From NCBI GenBank assembly GCA_903813345.2, contig CAIIXF020000001.1, positions 61,461,885 through 61,490,269 on the forward strand: a stretch of 28,385 nucleotides of DNA, in the 5' to 3' direction. Shown here one piece after another: positions 10,847 to 19,932 of this stretch (the stretch's first letter is position 1; each line of letters begins with the position of its first letter). Both the position numbers and the translations under genes were made by a program. Below the pieces are notes generated by a model. It saw only the letters and a list, made by a program, of their open reading frames with translations. It had not been told where the DNA came from and ran no database searches. This DNA comes from Owenia fusiformis. Lineage: Eukaryota > Annelida > Polychaeta > Sabellida > Oweniidae.

Positions 10847-12716
10847 TTAAAAATACATTTCCTTTAAAACTTCGTAAACACATTTCTCAAATTTATTTAT
10901 TTGGTCCTGCCCCCATGTGCCTATGTAAAGTGAATCACCAATAATCCATTGTAGCTTATCATTAAGGCTCGCTGATAAGTATTCACCTACAAGGGCAATG
11001 TCACATGAAGAGATTAAATTGTTAATGAATAGGTTTCTTTTATCCTGGAGGACGGGGCAAAGGAACAGGCGATGGGACATAGAGTCATAAGAATTGGAGG
11101 GGCATAATTTACAAAAGCCATCACTTTTATTCCACCTTTTAAGGTCTAATTCTAATTTAAAGCAACCCGACCTGGCTAAGAATTTTTGTCTTGCTCCTTG
11201 GAAGTTGAATGGTTTTTTTAGGTACTCTTCTTGAAAGACATGTCTCTTAACATTTCTATAAAGGGATAGGGATGGCCGGTCGCAAATTGATGAAAACAAT
11301 TCCTTAGTAGTAATTTCGTTGGAAATATTGAGAAAGGATGAGTACCATTCTTCAGAATTAACATTCAATTTATTATCGAGCCCATGGTGCACTAATATAT
11401 TTGCTATGTTAGAAACATACTTCCAATTAGATTCTTTATTTATTGAATATGATTCCAAGAGGGCAGATAAAACCTTTGATACTAGGGTTTGTGAGTTTTT
11501 ATTCTTTAGATAGCAGAAATAGTCAATTTGACGTTTTTGAAAGATCTTTTCAATTGGACGCCAGCCCATATCACAGACAAGGGCTTCATAAGCTGGGGAA
11601 CACTTAAGGCTAAGAATGGATAAACCAGCTTGGTATTGATACGACTTTAAATTTTTCTTCATTTCGCTTGTGTTTGGAAGGAGGACTCCTGCTCCATGCA
11701 ATATTGAAGGAAGGAACATGTTATTATACATGGTGTTACCAAATTGAATTCGTTGGATATTACAATGTTTGTTGAGGGTTGAGGTTATATAACCTTTGAG
11801 CTTTTTTGATTTTAAACCAAGAATATTATTAATATGGTGCGAGTCTTTCAGTCTTTTGTCAAAATAAACGCCAAGGTACTTATATGTTTTTACTTCATTG
11901 AGGGAGAGCTCACCAAGCTTCCAAACTTTATGTTTGTTAACTTTTCCACCTATGATCATAACTTTAGACTTTTTTGAGCTGAAACTAAACCCCCATTTTT
12001 TACCAAATTCGTTTGTAATATCAAGCATTCTACAGAGATCAGATTCGCTGGTAGCTGTGAGGACGACGTCATCTGCAAAAAGCAATGCGGGTAGAGTTAG
12101 ATCTTTGAAAGGGATACCCATATCATTTTCGATCAGGCTGTCAATCAAATCGGTCATAATTACAGTAAATAGAGTAGGTGAGAGTACACATCCCTGTTTT
12201 AGGCCAGATTCAACTTCGAAACATTCACTACCAAAATTACCAAATATAACTTTGTTTTTGACACATGCGTATAGATTTTTCAATACACGCCAGGCTTTGC
12301 CCTGGATTCCTTTCTTCCAAAGAGATATAAAGAGTTGTTCACGGTCAATAACGTCAAAGGCTTTCGATATATCGATGAAAGCTAGATAAGTCTTTTGATT
12401 TTTATCCCTACGGAGACTACATATACCTTTAAGAGTGAAAATATTGTCTTCCAGACGCCTACCTTTACGGAAGGCACCATGGTAGTCACCAAGCAGATTA
12501 TTTTCTTCTAGGAAGGTCATTATTTCCGTTTCTAAAATGCTAGCATATAGTTTATACAGGTTGGACGTGATTGTGATGCCTCGGTAATTACCTAATTCTT
12601 TACGATCATTATCTTTATGAATGGGGTTAATGGTTCCTTCATACCAATCATCTGGGATAGTTTCCATAAGTTTGAAAAAGATAAACAATTTTGAAATGGA
12701 AGAAACTATAGAGTCC
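10847..12716 (-). pseudogene. LINE ORF2, reverse transcriptase and C-terminal part
   Basis: This is the 3' piece of the LINE ORF2, open from the insertion junction at 12716 to the stop at 10847. Motifs in order: IPDDWYEGTINPIHKD at the start of the RT domain; FIDISKAFD with the first catalytic Asp; GLKQGCVLSPTLF; the catalytic FADD at 12068-12079; a thumb-like YKYLGVYFD; and a C-terminal CKLC-x8-H-x4-C type motif (zinc-binding region typical of several LINE ORF2 proteins). The reading frame of this piece is intact. Only when both foldback elements are removed does it join in frame to the upstream ORF2 fragments. Role in the family: target-primed reverse transcription. Confidence 0.92.
12711..12716. 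repeat. 6-bp target duplication (left) of the first foldback element
   Basis: GAGTCC at 12711-12716 is repeated exactly at 15372-15377, immediately outside the two ends of the element. Removing the element and one copy of GAGTCC restores the LINE ORF2 frame. Confidence 0.9.
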
Positions 12717-13147
12717 CAGTACTGTCAACCCCTAAAGATTTTCTCGCGGGACAGATTTTTTAGACCCAGTGCCCAAAATTCGCGGGATTTTGCGGGACAT
12801 CTACTAAATTTGCGGGATTTCGCGGGACATTAAAGGGATTTGCGTGATTGCGCTAATAGGCCAAATTCAGGTCAAATGCGGGATTTCGGGGGACCATTCG
12901 AGGGACAAACACCCTAATTGCGGGACAGTTAACAGGTTTACCACCAAAAACTTCATAGAGGGACAGATTTTTTAGACAAAGTGCCCTAAATTTGCGGGAT
13001 TTCGCGGGACATCCACCTAAATTTGCAGGATGTCCCGGGACATTCAAGGGATTTGCGTGATTGGGACTAATGTAAAAGCGTGTAAAAGCTAATTAAACTT
13101 CCAGATACTGATTAATCAAATAAAATGCACCGTTGCATTGTAACTTA

Positions 13148-13944
13148 CCCTACTATCACACCAAACTAGTTCTCACTACGTTCTCAAAAACGGGCTTCAA
13201 CTGTGTACGAACGGACTGGACCTACTAAGAACCGTTTGGGATCTATTAAACAACTTCATCGAACGTACTCCAACGGGTAGGTCCTCTAGAACTTAGACAA
13301 TGCTCAAAATGTTCTTGTGGTCGTCACGTTCTACAATAAGAACGAGTGACAACGTACTAATGACGAGCTGGCCGTACTACGAACGGAACCGTCGTACTTC
13401 AATCCTACTAGGGACGTTTTAACAACGAGTTGAATTGTCTGAGGACGTGTTGAGAACGAGGTAGAACTAATTGCAAACGGGTTTAAACTGATTGAGAACG
13501 TATTTAACACTGCTTATGAACGAGTTAGCAAAGATATAGCTATCACACCAAACAAGTTGCCACTGCGTTCTTCAAAACTGTGTGCGAACGGAATGAACGT
13601 AGCTGCAACTTTCTAAGGTCTATTTACGAACTTTATGATCGTTCTCAGACGGGAATGTGATTTTAGAATTTTGAATCGATTCAAAATTCGATGGCGACCA
13701 TAACGTTCTGTAATCAGGTCATGTTGACCTTCTAGACTAAGGGACGCGTTCTACTACGTTGCACACCGACGTGGTGCGACCTGAACGAACTGCGAACGAG
13801 ATGGACGTATTGAAGACTGTTTAAGAACGAAGAAGCTAATTATTTCAGACATATTTCCCGACCGCAGCCAGATTGAGCCCGTTTTACGACGTTTTCGTAG
13901 GACTGGCAAGAACGGGTAAGAACAAGTTTGGTGTGATAGGGGGG
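13148..13944. mobile_element. Harbinger-type MITE nested in foldback copy 1
   Basis: It is flanked by TTA at 13145-13147 and 13945-13947. Its inverted ends are CCCTACTATCACACCAAAC and (reverse strand) CCCCCCTATCACACCAAAC. A 3-bp TTA/TWA duplication is the hallmark of PIF/Harbinger elements. The sister foldback copy lacks it and shows the intact empty site with a single TAA (TTA on the other strand) at 17013-17015, which fixes both boundaries. An extra copy of the end motif, CTATCACACCAAACAAG, lies internally at about 13540, so the element may be two related units fused head to tail. AACG/CGTT motifs are very dense throughout, roughly thirty by hand count. No open frame of note. Confidence 0.85.
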
Positions 13945-14182
13945 TTAAATAAACGTCAACACAATTTCACAAAATACGCATAGGAATATTATTAAACTTT
14001 ATTGTAATTTATCAAAAACAAAAACCATGCTTCAGGTGTGAGTACCGCAATCTAACACGAAATTCAAAAATTCGGAACAATACGTTGCACTTAGGCTATG
14101 GCGTTCGTGACCAACTATGAAACGCTTACCCCCATAATGTTATATATTAAAATGTACTTATTCAATAGACATATACTGTAGG

Positions 14183-14208
14183 CATGGGCTTTCAATTGAA
14201 AGCCCATG
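14183..14208. repeat. 26-bp perfect palindrome, copy 1
   Basis: The half-site CATGGGCTTTCAA is followed directly by its reverse complement. It is conserved in the sister element at 16800-16825, so it belongs to the element family. A perfect spacer-less palindrome of this length could be a protein-binding site or simply a centre of foldback. Its function is unknown. Confidence 0.85.
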
Positions 14209-14262
14209 ATGTAGGGGTTCGATTAATCATCAAATTATAGGGAATGAGGTTACTTTTCTAGA

Positions 14263-14959
14263 TAGGGTTTGTAGAAAAAACCGGGTACCGGGTAGTAAAT
14301 CCTCCATGCTGGGTTCAAACTTGGTACCCGGTCAAAAAAACCGAGTACCCAAAAAACGAAATATACGAATATACAACATAATTAGATCATTAGAAAACGT
14401 GTAAGATTTGTTTTGAATTTACAAAAATGTATGTAACTTCCTTCAAAATTGAGCTAGAAGCTTCAAATAAAAAGCATTTTAAGGCTCTTTTCTTCCTCTA
14501 TCATCATGGTCATATTTCCATTGGTAATGAAGGGAGGGGGATGCGATCGCACCCCCTCCTGGCTACGGCAATGACATTGTAAGACGATTTGAAAAACAAG
14601 ATAAATCTTACTCTATTTTCAATAGTTCGTATGTTGGTACGTGAATTGTTTTGATTATGATTTAAATCTGTAAAAAGCTATCGTTGCTTTAGCAGAGAGG
14701 TGACGTGTGTTAATTTACATGATGCATCGTGTAAGAATTTGAAAATGTCCACTGAATTGTAAATTGTTATGTCTTACAATGTCATAGGCGTAGCCAGGAG
14801 AGGGTGCGTTTTCTCATAATCTAATTATGTTATATATATTGTATATATTGTATTTTTCGTTTTTTGGGTACCCGTTTTTTTGACCGGGTACCGGGTACCA
14901 AGTTTGAACCCAGCATGGAGGATTTACTACCCGGTACCCATTTTTCTCTACAAACCCTT
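14263..14959. mobile_element. Inner palindromic element in foldback copy 1
   Basis: It starts TAGGGTTTGTAGAAAAAACC and ends (reverse strand) AAGGGTTTGTAGAGAAAAAT. It is flanked by TCTAGA at 14257-14262 and TCTACA at 14960-14965, a probable 6-bp target duplication with one change. Both arms carry GGTACCCGG/CCGGGTACC blocks and a TCCTCCATGCTGGGTTC segment in opposite orientations. Segments related to the hAT-like MITE (GGCGTAGCCAGG, GCGATCGCACC) sit further in. Because the same inner element is at the same position in copy 2, it predates the spread of the pair. Part of the right arm is deleted here. Confidence 0.75.
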
Positions 14960-15371
14960 TCTACATATCAGCGTCCATTTATTGTAACTCGCGTTTGCTA
15001 ACATTTTCTCAGTTCTGAGATGAAGGCCACACGAGTAGTAAAAAGGCCAACGTTGGATTTATTTGTGACCTACATCCCTATTTTCGTATTTAAAATGAAA
15101 TTTGAACCCTTCCTCTTTATTTTGATACCAAACAACAGCATGCTAGGTACTTGAAATTAGGTAAACTTTACTCCTCAAAAGTGCAAAAACTTAGCTTCTT
15201 ATATAAGACAAGATAATCACAATATAGGGGATTGCAACAATTTCGGAAATTCGCGGAGGTCAAAGCCACATTTGCGGGACTTCGCGGGACATTGCGGGAC
15301 ACGCGAATTAGCCTAATTTTGATCAAATTCGCGGGATAATCCCGCCATTCGCGGGACACTTGACAGCTCTG

Positions 15372-15657
15372 GAGTCCCCGCCATTTTTCAAAAATTCATT
15401 GGGAATATGATCATTGCCGCTTGCCTTTCCATTTTTCAAGTTATTGATTTTCCTCAAAACTTCTGCTTCGGATATGATAAAATGGTTCAAACAATTTGGA
15501 GAAAATTTGGTTTCACTTTCAAGTTTATTTAGTTCATCAGACAGATTGGTCTTGACATAGTTGGGGTTTCTACTTTTGGGTCCGACATTTGCCCAATATT
15601 TGCCAATCGTATGGGAAACTAGTTTGGGGTCGTCAATCGTAGAGTTGGGGTTAAATG
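15372..15657 (-). pseudogene. LINE ORF2 middle fragment stranded between two insertions
   Basis: Read on the minus strand from 15657, this encodes an open stretch containing IGKYWANVG, LSDELNKLE and then EAEVLRKINNLKNGKASG followed by NDHIPNEFLKNGGDS. The last block is the LINE ORF2 segment just before the RT core (a basic helix, then G-K-A-x-G-x-D-x-I-P-x-E). It is the missing link between the endonuclease piece ending at 17450 and the RT piece beginning at 12716. Frames at both junctions agree once the two foldback elements and one duplication each are removed. It includes the duplications GAGTCC (15372-15377) and TAAATG (15652-15657). Confidence 0.92.
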
Positions 15658-16070
15658 CAGAGCTGTCAAGTGTCCCGCGAATGGCGGGATTATCCAGCGA
15701 ATTCGACCAAAATTAGGCTAATTCGCGTGTCCCGCAATGTCCCGCGAAGTCCCGCAAATGTGGCTTTCGACCTCCGCGAATTTCCGAAATTGTTGCAATC
15801 CCCTATATGGTGATTATCTTATCTTATATAAGAAGCTAAGTTTTTGCACTTTTGAGGAGTAAAGTTTACCTAATTTTAAGTACCTAGCATGCTGTTGTTT
15901 GGTATCAAAATAAAGAGGAAGGGTTCAACTTTCATTTTAATTACGACAATAGGGATGTAGGTCACAAATAGTTCCAACGTTGGCCTTTTTACTATCCGTG
16001 TGGCCTTCATCTCAGAACTGAGCAAATGTTAGCAAACGCGAGTTACAATAAATGGACGCTGATATCTAGA

Positions 16071-16742
16071 AAGGGTTTGTAGAAAAAACCGGGTACCGGG
16101 TAGTAAATCCTCCATGCTGGGTTCAAACTTGGTACCCAGTACCCGGTCAAAAAACGGGTACCCAAGAAATGAAAAATACGAATATACGAGTATAACATAA
16201 TTAGATTATCAGAAAACGTGTAAGATTTGTTTTGAATTTACAAAAATGTATGTAACATCCTTCAAAATTGAGCTAGAAGCTTCAAATAAAAAGCATATTT
16301 TAAGGCTCTTTTCTTCCTCTATCGTCATGACCATATTTTCATGGGTTATGTTCACGTACCAACATACGAACTATTGAAAATAGAGTAAAATTGATTTGTC
16401 TTATTATTCAAATCGTCTTACAATGTCATTGGCGTAGCCAGGAGAGGGTGTGATGGTGCGATCGCACCCCCTCCCCCATCATTACCAATGGAAATATGAC
16501 CATGATGATAGAGGAAGAAAAGAGGCTTAAAATGCTTTTTATTTGAAGCTTCTAGCTCAATTTTGAAGGAAGTTACATTTTTGTAAATTCAAAACAAATC
16601 TTACACGTTTTCTAATGATCTAATTATGTTGTATATTCGTATATTTCGTTTTTTGGGTACCCGTTTTTTTCGACCGGGTACCAAGTTTGAACCCAGCATG
16701 GAGGATTTACTATGCGGTACCCGGTTTTTTCTACAAACCCTA
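16071..16742. mobile_element. Inner palindromic element in foldback copy 2
   Basis: It starts AAGGGTTTGTAGAAAAAACC and ends (reverse strand) TAGGGTTTGTAGAAAAAACC. It is flanked by exact TCTAGA copies at 16065-16070 and 16743-16748. Its left arm (to about 16340) and right arm (from about 16490) are near-complete inverted copies, including the segment TTGAGCTAGAAGCTTCAAAT and its complement. It therefore folds on itself independently of the larger inverted repeat. Confidence 0.78.
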
Positions 16743-16799
16743 TCTAGAAAAGTAACCTCATTCCCTATAATTTGATGTAGATTAATCGAACCCCTATAT

Positions 16800-16825
16800 C
16801 ATGGGCTTTCAATTGAAAGCCCATG
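16800..16825. repeat. 26-bp palindrome, copy 2
   Basis: This is the same CATGGGCTTTCAA palindrome as in foldback copy 1, conserved between the two copies. Confidence 0.85.
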
Positions 16826-17449
16826 CCTACAGTATGGTAGTAGTTGGTCACGACGCCAGAAGCAGAGAAGTGCAAAGTATTGTTCCAAATTTTTGAATTT
16901 CGTGTTAGATTACGATACTCACACCCGAAGCATGGTTTTTGTTTTTGATAAATTACAATAAAGTTTAATAATATTTCTATGCGTATTTTGTGAAATTATG
17001 TTGACGTTTATTTAAGTTACAATGTAACGGTGCATTATATTTGATTAATCACTATCTGAAAGTTTGATTCAAGTACTTTTACACGCTTTTACATTAGTCC
17101 AAATCACCCAAATCCCTTGAATGTCCCGGGACATCCTGCAAATTTAGGTGGATGTCCCGCGAAATCCCGCAAAAGGGCACTTTTTCTAGAAAATCTGTCC
17201 CTCTATGAAGTTTTTGCTGGTAAACCTGTTAACTGTCCCGCAATTAGGGTGTTTGTCCCTCGAATGGTCCCGCGAAATCCCGCGAATTTGATAAAAAAAA
17301 ATTGGCCTATAAGCGCAATCACGCAAATCCCTTAAATGTCCCGCGAAATCCTGCGAATTTAGTAGATGTCCCGCAAAATCCCGCGAATTTTGGGCACTGG
17401 GTCTACAAAATCTGTCCCGCGAGAAAATCTTTGGGGGTTGACAGTACTG

Positions 17450-18461
17450 TAAATGGGTCAATGATTTCATTTGGGAATTTACTTTTAGCATTAAACATTT
17501 GGAGGGTTCGCCAAAAAGATCTAGATGATGAAGATTTACGTAGTGAATTTTTGGTAATAGTTTTGATATGATTCTTCACATGACGTTCCCTTATAAGGTC
17601 CTTTACTTTATTTTTACGATCTAAGTAGGACTCCCATAATGTTAAAATAACATTTGGGTCAACAGATTTGACTTTACTCATATATCTATGAAGACGACAC
17701 GCATCTTTACGACTTTTGATCAGGGCTTTTAATTCATCATCCCAGAAGTGGCGGAGTTTAGGGTTAATGAGGCTTCTACCAATAGTTGTATCTGCAACCT
17801 CAGTTAGAATAGTTTTCCAGCTTTTCCACGCTTCATTGACATTACTAAAATCATTTAGTGACCAATTTGAGAGTTTATCAGATAACATTTCGCGGAAAGA
17901 AGTCCAATCTGTTGACTCATTGAAGTTCCACCTAAATGGCTTCTCTTGTTGGATGTTTGCAGATTTAGGTTTAACTTCATTTGCATGTATTGACAGTTCA
18001 AGAGTTATGATTGAGTGGTCACTGCCCACTGACACATCATGGTTCTCGTGAACTGTCATTTTATGGAAAAATTGTATACATGGGTCATTCATAAGTACAT
18101 AATCAATAGTGGAAGAATGGCTGTTTCTTTGCCAAGTTATCTCACCTGAACAGCGATCAGATAAATTTAAAATGGTGAGGTCAGCAGAGTCAACAAATAT
18201 GTCAAGGAGTTCACCATTAGGGCTCTTCTTGCCAGAATTGAAATGCGCAATTTTACCATTGAAGTCTCCAAAAAGAATAACATTCTTGTTATTTAGGCTG
18301 GAAACATTGGATAGGAGTTCATCAAATAAGTCTTGACATTTCTTCATGTCTTTGCCATCATTAGGAAAATAAGCGACTCCAAGAATAAATTTCTTTTTGT
18401 TGACTTCAATTTCAACCCAATAGCGCTCATAGTCATCAGATTTAGATTCAAGTATTATCAT
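17450..18461 (-). pseudogene. LINE ORF2, endonuclease part
   Basis: This is the APE-type endonuclease region of ORF2, which nicks target DNA to prime reverse transcription. Visible motifs in order: YWVEIEVNKKKFILGVAYF, LFGDFNGK with the GDFN catalytic block, TWQRNSHSSTIDYVLMND, and VGSDHSIITLEL with the GSDH catalytic block. These are followed by a basic linker and FWRTLQMFNAKSKFPNEIID. The frame is open to the insertion junction; beyond 17450 it reads only into the foldback element. At about 18455-18465 a one-base shift separates it from the N-terminal ORF2 piece. Confidence 0.9.
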
Positions 18462-18708
18462 TAATGGTCTTGATAGAATTATGAATGAAAAAGCCTAAGC
18501 CTCCACCATTTTTGTTCTCTCTATTTTTACCTAACCAATCATGATTTTCGCTACTTACAGCAAGGGAATTCCTGTTATTAAAAAACGTCTCAGTTAAAGC
18601 AAAAATGTCATATTCTTGACCATGAAGTATTTCTTTTAATTGAATTTGTTTAGACAGGCCAAGGTGTTGAGCATTATTATATCCCATCACAACTGGTTTT
18701 GAAACCAT
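18462..18708 (-). pseudogene. LINE ORF2 N-terminus, frameshifted from the rest
   Basis: It starts at ATG (18706-18708) and encodes GYNNAQHLGLSKQIQLKEIL, then DIFALTETFF and NGGGLGFFIHNSIKTIND. This is the N-terminal strand pattern of APE-type LINE endonucleases, with the catalytic Glu in LTETFF. The frame runs into a stop at 18448-18450, in a different frame from the next ORF2 piece, so the ORF2 of this copy is frameshifted. Upstream the same frame is open and very basic (KKQRRSGKNRKPK) back to a TGA near 18797, so translation may start a little earlier. Confidence 0.85.
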
Positions 18709-18828
18709 TTTAGGCTTCCTGTTTTTACCACTCCTGCGTTGCTTTTTATGGTTCTTAGCTTTTCGCTTACCAACTGAATTACCATTTAAATGAGCTCATG
18801 GGGGAACGGCACTAACATGGCCAAGGAC

Positions 18829-19676
18829 CTAGTATTTGTTAGAAGTTGAGATGTCCTTATAAGGGCACTTATGGGTCTTGTGGCCGAGATTCATGCAGGA
18901 ATAACATCTGATGGAATTGGGGTGCCAACAAGTCGAAGCAAGATGGGAGGCCTCTCCACATTTATAGCAAATAGGCTTAGCTTTATTGGCAGCAGAGGTG
19001 ACGTTGGCCAATGAGTGTTTAGGGATGGGTTGTCCATTGGCGTTATTGTGTGTTACTCTAGCTCTGAGGTTATTGTTCATATTATTGGCAAAAGAATCGC
19101 TATTAGGTCTGGGAGTGGTATTTGGACCATTTTTAGGGGCATTGGACCTTGATTTCTTATATTGATTGAAGGGCTTTGTGACACTCTTGAGAGATTTTGT
19201 AAGTCCCATATTATGCACCAGACGGTTAGTGCCAGCTGGGTTGAGATGGAGACCATCTCTATTCAAGAAGCCTTCGTTGATAGTGCCATCTTGCAGAATA
19301 AAAGTATTGTCATTGCTAATGAAGGTTGTATTGTCGGTGTGGTCACACAAAACTTGCAGTTCAGCGTTTACTGCCTGGGCCTTTTCATGGGCTTATTTAT
19401 TGTCTGTACGGGGGCAGATACTTGAGATGGAAACATCTTTAGAAATGGCCTTCGCTCCAGACAGAAGAAGTTTGTAATCGTCCACGATGTTTTTAGCTGT
19501 GTCACCTTTGGCACAGTCATTGCTTCCAATTTGCAATATAACTTTATCATAGGATTCATTATTCATGAGGGCTTTCTGGGCATCTGAGATGGTACCACCA
19601 CTAATACATTTAATATCAACAAGTTTGGTGTCGAGACAGGTTTCATCTATATCCCTTAGGATTTGCTCACTTTCAA
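18829..19676 (-). pseudogene. LINE ORF1 with SGNH esterase and two CCHC knuckles, one stop
   Basis: Read on the minus strand from about 19676 (5'-truncated), the product contains VILQIGSNDCAKGD (the G-x-ND block of SGNH/GDSL hydrolases) and later FLNRDGLHLNPAGTNRL (the D-x-x-H block with catalytic Asp and His). A linker rich in Asn, Ser and Lys follows, then two zinc knuckles, CYKCGEASHLASTC and CYSCMNLGHKTHKC, both CX2CX4HX4C. Esterase-bearing ORF1 proteins are known from CR1-like LINEs and are thought to bind RNA and lipid. An in-frame TAA at 19393-19395 breaks this copy, with the same frame continuing on both sides. The first catalytic Ser region is missing or beyond the truncation. Confidence 0.85.
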
Positions 19677-19932
19677 ATATTGGCGGCTATTTAATTTGGT
19701 GGAGTCAGGACTGAGCTGAAATTTTAGCAAAGATCTAGAAATAAATTCATGTGTTCTGCTTTCAGTAAGTCTTGGTATAGCACTGACAACCAAATGGGAA
19801 TACTTACACCAGTGGAACAATTGCAAATAACAAATTCTCTATGGATTTTCCAAATTAGATCTGAAAATTGGCGAATATTTAATTTGGCGGATGTCAAATT
19901 AAAATAGTAGCCAAATTAAGTGTATCTACAGT
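19677..19932 (+). mobile_element. Right part of the MITE split by the LINE
   Basis: It ends in the inverted copy of the 22-bp terminus seen at 10689. Inside it are several AATTTGGCG-type blocks (GCGAATATTTAATTTGGCGG at about 19870, GGCGGCTATTTAATTTGGTG at about 19683). It is the expected continuation of the left part across the LINE. Confidence 0.5.

Larger units (their letters stand above)
12717..15371 (-). mobile_element. Foldback DNA element, copy 1 (2655 bp, with nested MITE)
   Basis: The left end CAGTACTGTCAAC and the right end (reverse strand) CAGAGCTGTCAAG are 12-bp TIRs differing at two positions. The insertion duplicates GAGTCC. Just inside both ends are many degenerate repeats of GCGGGATTTCGCGGGACAT (12740-13070 and 15250-15360). 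It contains an inner palindromic element (14263-14959), a Harbinger-type MITE (13148-13944) and a perfect palindrome at 14183-14208. It has no transposase frame. A second copy in the opposite orientation lies 286 bp away at 15658-17449. A 6-bp duplication is unusual: superfamilies reported with about 6 bp include IS3EU and Dada, but the termini alone do not assign this family. Confidence 0.88.
15658..17449 (+). mobile_element. Foldback DNA element, copy 2 (1792 bp)
   Basis: It begins CAGAGCTGTCAAG and ends TTGACAGTACTG. The 6-bp duplication TAAATG flanks it exactly, at 15652-15657 and 17450-17455. It is in the opposite orientation to copy 1 and matches it almost end to end, apart from the Harbinger-type MITE present only in copy 1 and small internal deletions. 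GCGGGAC-type subterminal repeats occur at 15670-15780 and 17120-17425. It contains an inner palindromic element (16071-16742) and the palindrome at 16800-16825. No transposase. Together with copy 1 it forms an inverted repeat with arms of about 1.8 kb. Confidence 0.9.
10741..19676 (-). mobile_element. Decayed non-LTR retrotransposon (LINE), twice interrupted
   Basis: A minus-strand LINE, 5'-truncated near 19676 and ending in an A-rich tail with AATAAATAAATAA (plus-strand TTATTTATTTATT at about 10744-10756). Order in its own sense: ORF1 (SGNH esterase then two CCHC knuckles), ORF2 endonuclease, insertion of the foldback element at 15658-17449, a 286-bp ORF2 fragment, insertion of the foldback element at 12717-15371, then reverse transcriptase and a C-terminal Cys/His motif. 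An esterase-bearing ORF1 and an APE-type endonuclease suggest a CR1/L2-like clade, but this is not certain. It is dead: an in-frame stop in ORF1, a frameshift in ORF2 and two insertions. It is in the same orientation as the CREG-like gene whose intron it occupies. Confidence 0.88.

Noticed and set aside
12853-13047. Repeated open frame (also at 17117-17335, opposite strand) as a small conserved gene
   Set aside because: It is a read-through of the GCGGGAC subterminal repeats, duplicated because the DNA element is duplicated.
12717-17449. A single 4.7-kb giant palindromic transposon
   Set aside because: The centre (15372-15657) is LINE ORF2 coding sequence, and each half has its own TIR pair and its own 6-bp duplication, so there are two insertions.
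17442-17449. CAGTACTG as an 8-bp target duplication shared by 12717 and 17442
   Set aside because: It is itself palindromic and is part of the TIR. Using it as a duplication leaves the LINE ORF2 out of frame and missing about 90 codons.
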